A DNA stretch of 64,000 nucleotides from Streptomyces sp. R21. GTDB taxonomy: Bacteria; Actinomycetota; Actinomycetes; Streptomycetales; Streptomycetaceae. The notes under the pieces are model-generated. The model had not been told where the DNA came from. It searched no databases and saw nothing but the letters and a program-made list of their open reading frames with translations. Of this stretch, positions 33,689-43,292 are shown one piece after another (within the stretch, counting starts at the first letter, position 1; each line of letters opens with the position of its first letter). The stretch lies in assembly GCF_041051975.1 (NCBI RefSeq), contig NZ_CP163435.1, positions 3,348,001 through 3,412,000 on the forward strand, in the 5' to 3' direction. The position numbers and the translations under genes were made by a program.

Positions 33689-34963
33689 TCAGCGGGTGGG
33701 CGTCGCCATCTCCTCGTACACCGCTGCGGCGGGCTCACTCGGCTGAGCCCGGCGCGGGACGGGCGCCCGGCGTGCGTCCCAGGCGGCCCCTGCCGCCACT
33801 ACGAGCGCCACGGCGCCCGAGGCGGCGAAGCACAGGGCGAGTGGTGCCCGCCCGACCAGCAGACCCATGGCCGCGGCGCCGCCCGAAGTACCGGCGTTGA
33901 CCGCGGTGTTGACCCATGCGCCGGCCTGGGTGCGCAGGCCGTCCCCGGCGGCCTCGTCGGCGACCAGGTAGGCGGTGGTCAGGGCCGGGGCGACGAAGAA
34001 CCCCGCGCAGGCCACCGCCGCCATCAGCGTGCCGAGACCCGGGGCGAGGCCGGCGAGGGCCGTGGCGAGACCGAGGCCGACGGCCGTGAGCGACAGCCGG
34101 ACCCGAGCGCCGATACGCCAGTGGACGGCGCCGTTGAGCAGCCCGCCGACCGCGCTGCCCGCCGACAGTGCGGCGAGCACCCAGGCCACCGTGTCGTCGC
34201 CCTGGTGGCGTTCCCCGGCGAAGGCCAGCACCAACAGGTCGATGCCGCCCAGGGCGAGTCCGACACCGGCCGCCACCAGGACGGGTCCCGCGAGCGCGCG
34301 GGCGCCGCCGCGACGGGCGGCCTTCGCGGACTTCGCCTTCGCCCCGGCGGGCTGCACGCTCCGTACGGGCGGCGAGCCGACGAAGGCGATGGTCCCGGCG
34401 GCGACGAGCAGCGCGCTCAGCGCCACCCCCGCCGCCGGGGGCGCGACCTGGACCACGGCGCCGACCAGGAGCGGGCCGGAGACGAACAGCAGCTCCTCGG
34501 CGACCCCGTCGAGGCTGTACGCGCGCTGCAACAGCTGCTTGTCGGGCGCGAGTTCGCTCCACACGGAGCGCATCGTGGGGCCGAGCGGGGGCGGGAACGC
34601 GCCCGCGGCGACGGCCAGGGCGGCCACCAGGAGCGGCGGTGCGCCCGGCCGCCAGGCGACCGCGGCGAGCGTCCCGAGGAGCCCGGCGAAGAGGAGGGCG
34701 AGCGGGACGAGGGCGCGGCGCGGGCCGTGCCGGTCGACGAGGGCCGCCCGGGCCGGCGACAGAACGACGGTCAGGGCACCGAAGAGCGCCATGACCGTTC
34801 CCGCGAGGGCGTAGGACCCGGTGGCCCGGGTGACGGTGAGCATCACGGAGAGGGAGACGATGCCGTACGCCAGTCTGCCGGTGAGGGCGATGGCAAAGGT
34901 GCGGCGGGCGTGCGGAATGCGGAGGACGGCGGCGTACGAGGGCCGCGCGGAGGGCGCAGACAT
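33689..34963 (-). CDS. MFS transporter
   Basis: 424 aa, about 12 membrane helices: FAIALTGRLAYGIVSLSVML, then ALVDRHGPRRALVPLALLFA as the MFS loop, and a central hydrophilic Ala/Lys/Arg loop (PAGAKAKSAKAARRG). AGGAA precedes ATG 34963. Likely a drug or metabolite exporter. MarR-type regulators often govern such genes, but here the regulator is convergent rather than divergent. Confidence 0.88.
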   Translation of the reverse strand: MSAPSARPSYAAVLRIPHARRTFAIALTGRLAYGIVSLSVMLTVTRATGSYALAGTVMALFGALTVVLSPARAALVDRHGPRRALVPLALLFAGLLGTLAAVAWRPGAPPLLVAALAVAAGAFPPPLGPTMRSVWSELAPDKQLLQRAYSLDGVAEELLFVSGPLLVGAVVQVAPPAAGVALSALLVAAGTIAFVGSPPVRSVQPAGAKAKSAKAARRGGARALAGPVLVAAGVGLALGGIDLLVLAFAGERHQGDDTVAWVLAALSAGSAVGGLLNGAVHWRIGARVRLSLTAVGLGLATALAGLAPGLGTLMAAVACAGFFVAPALTTAYLVADEAAGDGLRTQAGAWVNTAVNAGTSGGAAAMGLLVGRAPLALCFAASGAVALVVAAGAAWDARRAPVPRRAQPSEPAAAVYEEMATPTR

Positions 34964-35185
34964 GGTGGGATTCCTCGACTCGAGGCGGAAAAGGGGTCGC
35001 CTGGGGGCCGCGACGGCTACGGCCTGCTGCCGGTTCGCCGTGCGGGCCTGGGCGGGCCCTATGCCAAGAGAAGGAACATGAGCGTCAACGTATCAGCGGG
35101 GGGCGGACGTTAGCCAGGTTCAGGGTCGGCGGGAGGGGCGGCCCTACGGGGTTTTCGCCCCCTCCGCCCCTACCCGTCCCGTCCT

Positions 35186-35202
35186 CGGGGGCTCCGCCCC
35201 CG
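35186..35202 (-). terminator. Hairpin CGGGGGC-TCC-GCCCCCG downstream of meaB
   Basis: The stem begins four bases from the meaB stop and is followed on the minus strand by GGACGGGACGGG. It is a G/C-only stem of the kind common after Streptomyces genes. Confidence 0.6.
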
Positions 35203-35206
35203 AACG

Positions 35207-36166
35207 TCAGCCCTGCGTCGTCAGCCCCGCCACCAACTCGTCCGCCGCCCGGTAAGGGTCCAGCTCCCCCGCCACGATCCGCTCCGCGAGCGCGCTGAGG
35301 CGGCGGTCTCCGTGGAGGTCGCCGATGCGCGAGCGCAGCGTGGTGACGGCGATCGTCTCGACCTCCTGGGAGGCCCGGGCGCGCCGGCGCTCGGTGAGGA
35401 CCCCGTGCTCCTCCATCCAGGCACGGTGCTTCTCCAGCGCCTCGACGACCTCGTCGATGCCCTCGCCGCGCGCGGCGACCGTCTTGACGATCGGAGGGCG
35501 CCAGTCCCCCGGGCCCCGGGACTCACCGAGGCCGAGCATGTGGTTCAGCTCGCGCGCGGTCGCGTCGGCCCCGTCGCGGTCGGCCTTGTTGACGACGTAG
35601 ACGTCGCCGATCTCCAGGATTCCGGCCTTGGCGGCCTGGATCCCGTCGCCCATGCCGGGGGCGAGGAGGACGACGGAGGTGTCGGCCTGGGAGGCGATCT
35701 CGACCTCCGACTGACCGACGCCGACCGTCTCGACCAGGATCACGTCGCAGCCCGCCGCGTCCAGGACGCGGATGGCCTGCGGGGCGGCCCAGGCGAGGCC
35801 GCCGAGGTGCCCGCGGGTGGCCATGGAGCGGATGTACACGCCGGAGTCGGACGCGTGCTCCGACATCCGCACCCGGTCGCCGAGCAGCGCGCCCCCGGAG
35901 AACGGGGACGACGGGTCGACGGCGAGGACGCCGACCCGCTTGCCCTGCCGCCGGTACGCGCTCACCAGCGCCGACGTGGACGTCGACTTGCCGACGCCCG
36001 GCGATCCGGTGAGCCCGACCACGTAGGCGTTGCCCGTCAGGGGCGCGAGCGTCTCCATGACCTCGCGCAGTTGCGGGGCCGCCCCCTCCACCAGGGAGAT
36101 CAGCCGGGCCACGGCCCGCGGCCGGCCTTCCCTGGCCTGGGCCACCAGTGAGGAGACGTCCTGCAT
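35207..36166 (-). CDS. meaB: MeaB-type GTPase chaperone of B12-dependent mutases
   Basis: 319 aa. G3E-family GTPase: Walker A GLTGSPGVGKST, VDPSSPFSGGALLGDRVRM, the switch ETVGVGQSE and the NKAD base-specificity box. MeaB protects methylmalonyl- or isobutyryl-CoA mutase and gates adenosylcobalamin loading. ATG 36166 is used (GGAG six bases upstream); GTG 36169 and a start at 36187 are alternatives. It lies next to a thiolase and the methylmalonyl-CoA epimerase gene. Confidence 0.93.
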   Translation of the reverse strand: MQDVSSLVAQAREGRPRAVARLISLVEGAAPQLREVMETLAPLTGNAYVVGLTGSPGVGKSTSTSALVSAYRRQGKRVGVLAVDPSSPFSGGALLGDRVRMSEHASDSGVYIRSMATRGHLGGLAWAAPQAIRVLDAAGCDVILVETVGVGQSEVEIASQADTSVVLLAPGMGDGIQAAKAGILEIGDVYVVNKADRDGADATARELNHMLGLGESRGPGDWRPPIVKTVAARGEGIDEVVEALEKHRAWMEEHGVLTERRRARASQEVETIAVTTLRSRIGDLHGDRRLSALAERIVAGELDPYRAADELVAGLTTQG

Positions 36167-36208
36167 CACAGCTCCGTTCGCGTACACGTAGACGAGCGAA
36201 AAAGAAGG

Positions 36209-37411
36209 TCAGGCCTTGGGTACCCGCACGATGAGCGCGTCACCCTGCCCGCCGCCACCGCACAGCGCGGCCGCGCCCACTCCGCCGCCGCGCCGCTTCA
36301 GTTCGAGGGCGAGGTGCAGCACGAGCCGGGCGCCCGACATACCGATCGGGTGGCCGAGGGCGATGGCTCCGCCGTTGACGTTCACCTTGTCGGTGGACAC
36401 CCCGAGGTCCTTCATTGACTGCACGGCGACCGCGGCGAAGGCCTCGTTGATCTCGATGAGGTCGAGGTCCTCGACGCCGATGCCCTCCTTCTTCAGGGCG
36501 TGCTGGATCGCGTTGGAGGGCTGGGACTGGAGCGAGTTGTCGGGGCCCGCCACGTTGCCGTGGGCGCCGATCTCCGCGATCCACTCGAGGCCGAGCTCCA
36601 GCGCCTTGGTCTTGCTCATCACGACCACGGCGGCGGCGCCGTCGGAGATCTGCGAGGAGGTGCCGGCGGTGATCGTGCCGTCCTTGGTGAAGGCGGGGCG
36701 CAGCTTGCCGAGGGACTCGGCGGTCGTCTCGGCGCGGATGCCCTCGTCCTTGCTGAAGACGACGGCTTCGCCCTTGCGCTGCGGGATCTCCACGGGGGTG
36801 ATCTCGGCCTCGTAGATGCCGTTCTTCTGGGCGGCGGCCGCGCGCTGGTGGGAGAGCGCGGCGAACTCGTCCTGCGGGGCGCGCTGGATGCCGAGGCGCG
36901 TGTTGTGCTTCTCCGTCGACTCGCCCATGGCGATGTCCTCGAAGGAGTCGGTGAGACCGTCGTAGGCCATGGCGTCGATCATCTGCACCGCGCCGTACTT
37001 GTATCCCTCGCGGGACTTCGGCAGCAGGTGGGGCGCGTTGGTCATGGACTCCTGGCCGCCGGCCACGACGATGTCGAACTCGCCGGCGCGGATCAGCTGG
37101 TCGGCGAGCGCGATCGCGTCGAGCCCCGACAGACACACCTTGTTGATGGTGAGCGCCGGGACGCTCATCGGGATGCCGCCCTTGACCGCTGCCTGGCGTG
37201 CCGGGATCTGCCCTGCCCCGGCCTGGAGCACCTGGCCCATGATCACGTACTGCACCTGGTCGCCACCGATACCCGCACGGTCGAGGGCGGCCTTGATCGC
37301 GAAGCCTCCGAGGTCGGCTCCGGAGAAGGACTTGAGGGAACCGAGAAGCCGTCCCATCGGGGTGCGGGCACCCGCGACGATCACGGAGGTCGTGCTGTTC
37401 GTACCGGACAT
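36209..37411 (-). CDS. Acetyl-CoA C-acetyltransferase (thiolase)
   Basis: 400 aa. Biosynthetic/degradative type II thiolase: [20 protein letters not shown], active-site Cys93 in [16 protein letters not shown], the His of [16 protein letters not shown], and the second Cys in ALCGGGGQG. It condenses or cleaves acetoacetyl-CoA. ATG 37411 is used because AGGGG lies upstream; a start at 37438 would add a non-family extension. It is transcribed with or just before meaB (43 bp apart). Confidence 0.93.
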   Translation of the reverse strand: MSGTNSTTSVIVAGARTPMGRLLGSLKSFSGADLGGFAIKAALDRAGIGGDQVQYVIMGQVLQAGAGQIPARQAAVKGGIPMSVPALTINKVCLSGLDAIALADQLIRAGEFDIVVAGGQESMTNAPHLLPKSREGYKYGAVQMIDAMAYDGLTDSFEDIAMGESTEKHNTRLGIQRAPQDEFAALSHQRAAAAQKNGIYEAEITPVEIPQRKGEAVVFSKDEGIRAETTAESLGKLRPAFTKDGTITAGTSSQISDGAAAVVVMSKTKALELGLEWIAEIGAHGNVAGPDNSLQSQPSNAIQHALKKEGIGVEDLDLIEINEAFAAVAVQSMKDLGVSTDKVNVNGGAIALGHPIGMSGARLVLHLALELKRRGGGVGAAALCGGGGQGDALIVRVPKA

Positions 37412-37558
37412 GAGGTGCGATCCCCTTTCAGCTTGCACAGCTGAGGAGTGAACGAGGGTTTACTGGAAATGTACTGAGCGGTACGCCACCCGTCATCGGG
37501 CTGTAGGTGTGATCGCGCGCACGTTGCGTAACCACCTCCGGAGCGCTGCACTGTCTCC

Positions 37559-37999
37559 ATGCTGACGCGAATCGACCACATTGGTATCGCCTGCTTCGAC
37601 CTCGACAAGACCGTCGAGTTCTACCGGGCGACGTACGGCTTCGAGGTGTTCCACTCCGAGGTCAACGAGGAGCAGGGCGTCCGCGAGGCCATGCTCAAGA
37701 TCAACGAGACGTCCGACGGCGGCGCCTCCTACCTCCAGCTCCTGGAGCCGACCCGCGAGGACTCCACCGTCGCGAAGTGGCTGGCCAAGAACGGGGAGGG
37801 GGTCCACCACATCGCCTTCGGCACGGCGGACGTGGACGCCGACGCCGCCGACATCAAGAACAAGGGCGTACGCGTCCTGTACGAGGAGCCGCGTATCGGG
37901 TCCATGGGCTCCCGTATCACCTTCCTTCACCCCAAGGATTGCCACGGCGTACTGACAGAACTGGTCACTTCGGCGCCTGTTGAGTCACCTGAGCACTGA
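37559..37999 (+). CDS. mce: Methylmalonyl-CoA epimerase
   Basis: 146 aa. Glyoxalase/VOC fold with the metal-binding HIGIACFDLDKT at the N-terminus, MLKINE, GEGVHHIAF and PRIGSMGSRITFLHPKDCHG. It interconverts the 2R and 2S forms of methylmalonyl-CoA, bridging propionyl-CoA metabolism and the B12 mutase. No ribosome site precedes the ATG. It lies just upstream of scy, on the same strand. Confidence 0.94.
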   Translation: MLTRIDHIGIACFDLDKTVEFYRATYGFEVFHSEVNEEQGVREAMLKINETSDGGASYLQLLEPTREDSTVAKWLAKNGEGVHHIAFGTADVDADAADIKNKGVRVLYEEPRIGSMGSRITFLHPKDCHGVLTELVTSAPVESPEH

Positions 38000-38189
38000 C
38001 CTCCGTATATCTGGGCCGGTAGGGTTGGGGGCGGTCGCCGCCATGTCGGGGCGGCCGAGGGCCGGGGTCCAGGTTTTTCGGGGAACGGGCGGGATCAGCA
38101 TCGGGGCAGCTGCCCGTGCTCCGCCGTTGATCTGACACCATTCCCCGGGGGCCCCGTTCGGCGGATGGACGGAGCTCGTTTGGAGAGAC

Positions 38190-41100
38190 TTGCGACCAGG
38201 GGACGGATGGGACCGCGCAGTGCGGGGCTACGAACGCCAGGAGCGAGAGCCGTCGGCTGACGTCGACCACCTCTCTCGGTTCGAGGCCGAGATGGAGCGG
38301 CTGAAGACCGAGCGGGAGAAGGCCGTCCAGCACGCCGAGGACCTCGGCTATCAGGTCGAGGTGCTGCGCGCCAAGCTGCACGAGGCGCGCCGCACTCTGG
38401 CGACCCGGCCTGCCTACGACGGCGGCGACATCGGCTATCAGGCCGAGCAGCTGCTCCGTAATGCCCAGATCCAGGCCGACCAGCTGCGCGCCGACGCCGA
38501 GCGCGAGCTGAGCCAGGCCCGCTCGCAGACGCAGCGCATCCTCCAGGAGCACGCCGAGCAGGCCGCGCGGCTTCAGGCGGAGCTGCACCAGGAGGCGGTC
38601 ACCCGCCGTCAGCAGCTCGACCAGGAGCTGGCCGAGCGCCGGCAGACCGTCGAGTCGCATGTCAACGAGAACGTGGCGTGGGCCGAGCAGCTGCGCGCCC
38701 GCACCGAGTCGCAGGCCCGCCGGCTCCTGGAGGAGTCGCGCGCCGAGGCCGACCAGGCGCTGGCGGCCGCCCGCGCGGAGGCCGAGCGGGTCGCCGCGGA
38801 GGCCAGGCAGCGGCTGACGAACGACGCGGAGGCGGCCCGCGCGGAGGCCGAGGCGCTGCTGCGCCGGGCCCGTACGGACGCGGAGCGGCTGCTGAACGCG
38901 GCGTCCACGCAGGCCCAGGAGGCCACCGACCACGCCGAGCAGCTGCGCTCCTCCACGGCGACGGAGTCGGACAGCGCCCGCCGCCAGGCCACCGAGCTGA
39001 GCCGGGCCGCCGAGCAGCGGATGACCGCGGCCGAGTCGGCGCTGCGCGAGGCGCGGACGGAATCGGAGAAGGTCCTCGCCGAGGCGAAGGAGGCCGCGGC
39101 CAAGGCCCTGGCGAGCGCCGAGGCCGCGAACGAGACGCGCACACGTACGGCGAAGGAGCAGGTCGCCCGGCTGGTCAGCGAGGCCACCAAGGAGGCCGAG
39201 ACCACCAAGTCCGAGGCCGAGCAGGTCGTCGCGGACGCTCGCGCCGAGGCCGAGAAGATCACCGCGGAGGCGGCGGAGAAGGCCCGCAATCTCACCGCCG
39301 AGGAGACCGCGTCCCAGCTCGCCAAGGCGGCCCGTACCGCCGAGGACGTGCTCAACAAGGCCTCCGAGGACGCCAAGACGACCACCAAGGCGGCGGCCGA
39401 GGAGGCGGAGCGGATCCGCACCGAGGCCGAGGCCGAGGCGGACCGGCTGCGCGCCGAGGCGCACGACATCGCCGAGCAGCTCAAGGGCACGGCGAAGGAC
39501 GACACCAAGGAGTACCGCGCCAAGACGGTCGAGCTGCAGGAGGAGGCGCGCCGGCTGCGCGGCGACGCCGAGCAGCTGCGGGCCGACGCGGTCGCCGAGG
39601 GCGAGCGCATCCGCTCCGAGGCCCGCCGTGAGGCCGTACAGCAGATCGAGGAGGCGGCCAGGACCGCCGAGGAGCTGCTGGCGAAGGCCAAGGCGGACGC
39701 CGACGAGCTGCGTACGACGGCGACGGCCGACAGCGAGAAGGTCCGCACCGAGGCCATCGAGCGCGCCACGACGCTGCGCCGGCAGGCCGAGGACACGCTG
39801 GAGCGCACCCGCAGCGAGGCGGAGCGGCACCGCGCCGAGATCGTCGAGCAGGCCGAGGGCATCAAGGCGGACGCCGAGCGGGCCGCCGAGGGGCTGCGCG
39901 AGGAGACCGAGCGCGCCATAGCGGCCCGGCAGGCGGAGGCCGCCGACGAGCTGACCCGGCTGCACACGGAGGCCGAGGAGCGGCTCGCCGCCGCCGAGCA
40001 GGCGCTGACGGACGCGCGCGCGCAGGCCGAGCGGATCCGCCGCGAGGCCGCCGAGGAGAGCGACCGGCTGCGCACGGAGTCCGCCGAGCGGATCAGGGCG
40101 CTGCAGGCGCAGGCCGAGGCGGAGGCCGAGCGGCTGCGCAACGAGGCCGCGGCGGACGCGTCCGCGTCGCGGGCCGAGGGCGAGAACATCGCCGTACGGC
40201 TGCGTTCGGAGGCCGCGGCGGAGGCCGAGCGGCTGAAGTCGGAGGCCCAGGACTCCGCCGACCGGGTACGGGCCGAGGCGCAGGCCGCGGCCGAGCGCCT
40301 GGCGACCGAGGGCGCCGAGACGCTGGCTGCCGCGCAGGAGGAGGCCACCCGGCGCCGCCGTGAGGCCGAGGAGCTGCTCGGTTCGGCGCGTCAGGACGCC
40401 GACCAGGAGCGTGAGCGGGCCCGCGAGCAGAGCGAGGAGCTCCTCGCGTCGGCGCGCACGCGTGTCGAGGAGGCACAGGCCGAGGCCGTACGGCTGGTCG
40501 AGGAGGCCGACCGGCGGGCGACCGAGATGGTCACCAGCGCCGAGCAGACCGCGCAGCAGGTGCGGGACGCGGTCGCCGGGCTGCACGAGCAGGCGCAGGA
40601 GGAGATCGCTGGGCTGCGCAGCGCCGCCGAGCACGTGGCGGAGCGCACCCGGACCGAGGCGCAGTCGGAGGCGGACCGGGTCCGCGCCGACGCGTACGCG
40701 GAGCGGGAGCGGGCCACCGAGGACGCGGGCCGCGTCCGGCGCGAGGCGGCCGCCGAGTCGGAGGCCGCCAAGGCCCTTGCGGAGCGCACGGTTTCGGACG
40801 CGATCGCCGAGTCCGAGCGGCTGCGTTCGGACGCCGCCGAGTACGCCCAGCGGGCGCGCACGGAGGCGTCGGACTCGATCGCGAACGCCGAGCAGGACGC
40901 CTCGCGCACCCGCGCGGACGCCCGTGAGGACGCGAACCGGATCCGTTCGGACGCGGCGACGCAGGCGGACACGCTGATCACCGAGGCGCGCTCCGAGGCG
41001 GAGCGGCTGACGACCGAGACGGCCGCGGAGGCCGAGCGGGTGCGGGCCGAGTCCGTCGCGAAGGCCGAGCAGCTCATCTCGGACGCGACCGGGGACGCGG

Positions 41101-42068
41101 AGCGGCTGCGCGCCGAGGCCGCCGAGACGGTCGGCTCCGCGCAGCAGCACGCCGAGCGGATCCGTACGGAGGCCGAGCGCGTGAAGTCGGGGGCCGCGGC
41201 GGAGGCCGAGCGGGTCACGTCGTCCGCGCGCGAGGAGGCGGAGCGGACGCTCGACGAGGCGCGCCAGGAGGCCAACAAGCGGCGCTCCGAGGCGGCCGAG
41301 CAGGTCGACAAGCTCATCTCGGAGACGGCGGTCGAGGCCGACAAGCTGACCTCCGAGGCGCAGCAGGCCGCCCTCAAGACGACCGCGGACGCCGAGGCGC
41401 AGGCGGACACGATGGTGGGCGCGGCGCGCAACGAGGCGGAGCGGCTGGTCGCCGAGGCGACGGTCGAGGGCAACACGCGGGTGGAGCGGGCCCGTACGGA
41501 CGCCGACGAGCTGCTGGTCGGCGCGCGCCGGGACGCGACCGCGATAAGGGAGCGCGCGGAGGAGCTGCGCGACCGCATCACGACGGAGATCGAGGAGCTG
41601 CACGAGCGGGCCCGCCGCGAGTCCGCCGAGACGATGAAGTCCGCGGGCGAGCGCTGCGACGCGCTGGTGAAGGCCGCCGAGGACCAGCTCGCCGAGGCCG
41701 AGGCGAAGGCGAAGGACCTGATCTCGGAGGCCAACTCCGAGGCGAGCAAGGTGCGCATCGCCGCCGTCCGGAAGGCCGAGGGCCTTCTCAAGGAGGCCGA
41801 GCAGAAGAAGAGTTCGCTCGTCTCCGAGGCCGAGAAGATCAGGTCCGAGGCGATCCAGGAGGCCAAGGCCGCGGTCGAGGAGGGCCGGCGGGATCTGGAG
41901 GTGCTGGTCCGCCGCCGCGAGGACATCCAAGCCGAGATCTCCCGTGTCCAGGACGTCCTGGAAGCGTTGGAGTCTTTTGAGGCCCCGTCCGGCGGAAAGG
42001 ACGGAGGCGTCAAGGCGGGTGCTGCCGCGGGCGCAACTCGTTCGGGTGGCAAGGCGTCAGAGGGCTAG
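38190..42068 (+). CDS. scy: Scy, giant coiled-coil polarisome scaffold
   Basis: 1292 aa, almost wholly coiled coil. It starts with ADVDHLSRFEAEMERLKTER and a DivIVA-like region, GYQVEVLRAKLHEAR, then runs through dense Ala/Glu/Arg repeats (EAEADRLRAEA, EAERLRSEA types) to a hydrophilic GGK-rich tail. In S. coelicolor Scy assembles the tip-organising centre with DivIVA and FilP and sets branching and hyphal polarity. The repeats mix heptads and hendecads in ~51-residue periods, as described for this class. TTG 38190 has a nearby GGAGAG; GTG 38220 gives a tidier N-terminus and may be the real start. filP follows 183 bp downstream. Confidence 0.9.
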   Translation: MRPGDGWDRAVRGYERQEREPSADVDHLSRFEAEMERLKTEREKAVQHAEDLGYQVEVLRAKLHEARRTLATRPAYDGGDIGYQAEQLLRNAQIQADQLRADAERELSQARSQTQRILQEHAEQAARLQAELHQEAVTRRQQLDQELAERRQTVESHVNENVAWAEQLRARTESQARRLLEESRAEADQALAAARAEAERVAAEARQRLTNDAEAARAEAEALLRRARTDAERLLNAASTQAQEATDHAEQLRSSTATESDSARRQATELSRAAEQRMTAAESALREARTESEKVLAEAKEAAAKALASAEAANETRTRTAKEQVARLVSEATKEAETTKSEAEQVVADARAEAEKITAEAAEKARNLTAEETASQLAKAARTAEDVLNKASEDAKTTTKAAAEEAERIRTEAEAEADRLRAEAHDIAEQLKGTAKDDTKEYRAKTVELQEEARRLRGDAEQLRADAVAEGERIRSEARREAVQQIEEAARTAEELLAKAKADADELRTTATADSEKVRTEAIERATTLRRQAEDTLERTRSEAERHRAEIVEQAEGIKADAERAAEGLREETERAIAARQAEAADELTRLHTEAEERLAAAEQALTDARAQAERIRREAAEESDRLRTESAERIRALQAQAEAEAERLRNEAAADASASRAEGENIAVRLRSEAAAEAERLKSEAQDSADRVRAEAQAAAERLATEGAETLAAAQEEATRRRREAEELLGSARQDADQERERAREQSEELLASARTRVEEAQAEAVRLVEEADRRATEMVTSAEQTAQQVRDAVAGLHEQAQEEIAGLRSAAEHVAERTRTEAQSEADRVRADAYAERERATEDAGRVRREAAAESEAAKALAERTVSDAIAESERLRSDAAEYAQRARTEASDSIANAEQDASRTRADAREDANRIRSDAATQADTLITEARSEAERLTTETAAEAERVRAESVAKAEQLISDATGDAERLRAEAAETVGSAQQHAERIRTEAERVKSGAAAEAERVTSSAREEAERTLDEARQEANKRRSEAAEQVDKLISETAVEADKLTSEAQQAALKTTADAEAQADTMVGAARNEAERLVAEATVEGNTRVERARTDADELLVGARRDATAIRERAEELRDRITTEIEELHERARRESAETMKSAGERCDALVKAAEDQLAEAEAKAKDLISEANSEASKVRIAAVRKAEGLLKEAEQKKSSLVSEAEKIRSEAIQEAKAAVEEGRRDLEVLVRRREDIQAEISRVQDVLEALESFEAPSGGKDGGVKAGAAAGATRSGGKASEG

Positions 42069-42251
42069 CCAGGTACAGCCATCGCGTGCTTGCCAGGGAC
42101 GTATGACACGGGCTCTGGCAAGCGCTCCGACAGCCAGCCACCCAAAAGGAGTGTCATTCTCCAGATCAAACACGCATACGCTCGATGACACGCCGCTTTG
42201 GCCCCTAGGATTCCCTCTATCACCTCACCGGTCTCATTCGACAGGAACCCC

Positions 42252-43187
42252 ATGAGCGACACTTCCCCCTACGGCTTCGAGCTTGTGCGGCGTGGGTACG
42301 ACCGCGCTCAGGTGGACGAACGCATTTCGAAGCTCGTCTCCGACCGTGACAGCGCTCTGGCTCGTATCACTGCTCTGGAAAAGCGCATCGAGGAGCTCCA
42401 CCTCGAAACGCAGAACGCCCAGGCCCAGGTCAGCGACGCGGAGCCGTCGTACGCGGGTCTCGGCGCGCGCGTCGAGAAGATCCTCCGCCTCGCCGAGGAG
42501 GAGGCGAAGGACCTGCGCGAGGAGGCCCGTCGCGCATCCGAGCAGCACCGTGAGCTCGCCGAGTCGGCGGCCCAGCAGGTGCGCAACGACGCAGAATCGT
42601 TCGCTGCGGACCGCAAGTCCAAGGCGGAGGACGAGGGCGTCCGGATCGTCGAGAAGGCCAAGAGCGACGCCTCGCAGCTGCGCCAGGAGGCGCAGAAGGA
42701 CGCGCAGTCCAAGCGTGAGGAGGCGGACGCCCTCTTCGAGGAGACCCGTGCCAAGGCCGCCCAGGCCGCCGCGGACTTCGAGACGAACCTCGCCAAGCGC
42801 CGGGAGCAGTCCGAGCGCGACCTGGCCTCGCGTCAGGCCAAGGCCGAGAAGCGTCTCGCGGAGATCGAGCACCGCGCGGAGCAGCTCCGCCTGGAGGCCG
42901 AGAAGCTGCGCACGGACGCCGAGCGTCGCGCCCGTCAGACGGTGGAGACGGCGCAGCGCCAGGCCGAGGACATCGTGGCCGACGCGAACGCCAAGGCCGA
43001 CCGGATCCGTTCGGAATCCGAGCGCGAGCTCGCGGCTCTGACCAACCGTCGCGACTCGATCAACGCCCAGCTCACGAACGTCCGCGAGATGCTCGCGACG
43101 CTCACGGGCGCCGCGGTGGCCGCTGCCGGTACGCCGGCCGAGGACGAGCCGATCTCCCGTGGGGTTCCGGCTCAGCAGTCCCGGTAA
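42252..43187 (+). CDS. filP: FilP, intermediate-filament-like polar protein
   Basis: 311 aa. DivIVA-like N-terminus (SPYGFELVRRGYDRAQVDER), then a long coiled coil (KILRLAEEEAKDLREEARRA, KRLAEIEHRAEQLRLEAEKL) and a short acidic, Pro-containing tail. FilP forms filaments that stiffen the tip and interacts with DivIVA and Scy. ATG 42252 follows AGGAA; the in-frame ATG at 42198 is not used. The stop codon region is duplicated in tandem (43172-43213). Confidence 0.93.
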   Translation: MSDTSPYGFELVRRGYDRAQVDERISKLVSDRDSALARITALEKRIEELHLETQNAQAQVSDAEPSYAGLGARVEKILRLAEEEAKDLREEARRASEQHRELAESAAQQVRNDAESFAADRKSKAEDEGVRIVEKAKSDASQLRQEAQKDAQSKREEADALFEETRAKAAQAAADFETNLAKRREQSERDLASRQAKAEKRLAEIEHRAEQLRLEAEKLRTDAERRARQTVETAQRQAEDIVADANAKADRIRSESERELAALTNRRDSINAQLTNVREMLATLTGAAVAAAGTPAEDEPISRGVPAQQSR

Positions 43188-43213
43188 CACCTTCAGCAGT
43201 CCCGGTAACACCT
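43172..43213 (+). repeat. 21-bp tandem duplication spanning the filP stop codon
   Basis: Two exact copies of a 21-bp unit beginning TCAGCAGTCCCGGTAACACC lie head to tail (43172-43192, 43193-43213). The first contains the TAA stop. As the unit is seven codons, the second copy puts another TAA in frame. Confidence 0.9.
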
Positions 43214-43236
43214 GAAGTACAGCGCCTGAACAAGTG

Positions 43237-43272
43237 CGAAGCCCTCTGCCACCCCGGTGGCAGAGGGCTTCG
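43237..43272 (+). terminator. Terminator after filP
   Basis: Perfect inverted repeat with 17-bp arms (43237-43253 and 43256-43272), core GCCCTCTGCC/GGCAGAGGGC, closed by a short CC loop. It separates filP from the ABC transporter gene 20 bp further on. Confidence 0.9.
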
Positions 43273-43292
43273 TCCCGTTCTAGCGTGGCCGC

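Noticed and set aside
37965..41930. 1321-codon open frame antisense to scy, rich in Leu/Gly/Arg
   Set aside because: It is the complement of the coiled-coil repeats of scy (GAG/GCC codons give CTC/GGC). It has no domain, no ribosome site, and the sense gene is a known family with full-length homology.
43172..43213. Attachment-site (att) duplication
   Set aside because: The copies are directly adjacent, with no integrase or mobile DNA between, so a tandem duplication is the simpler reading.
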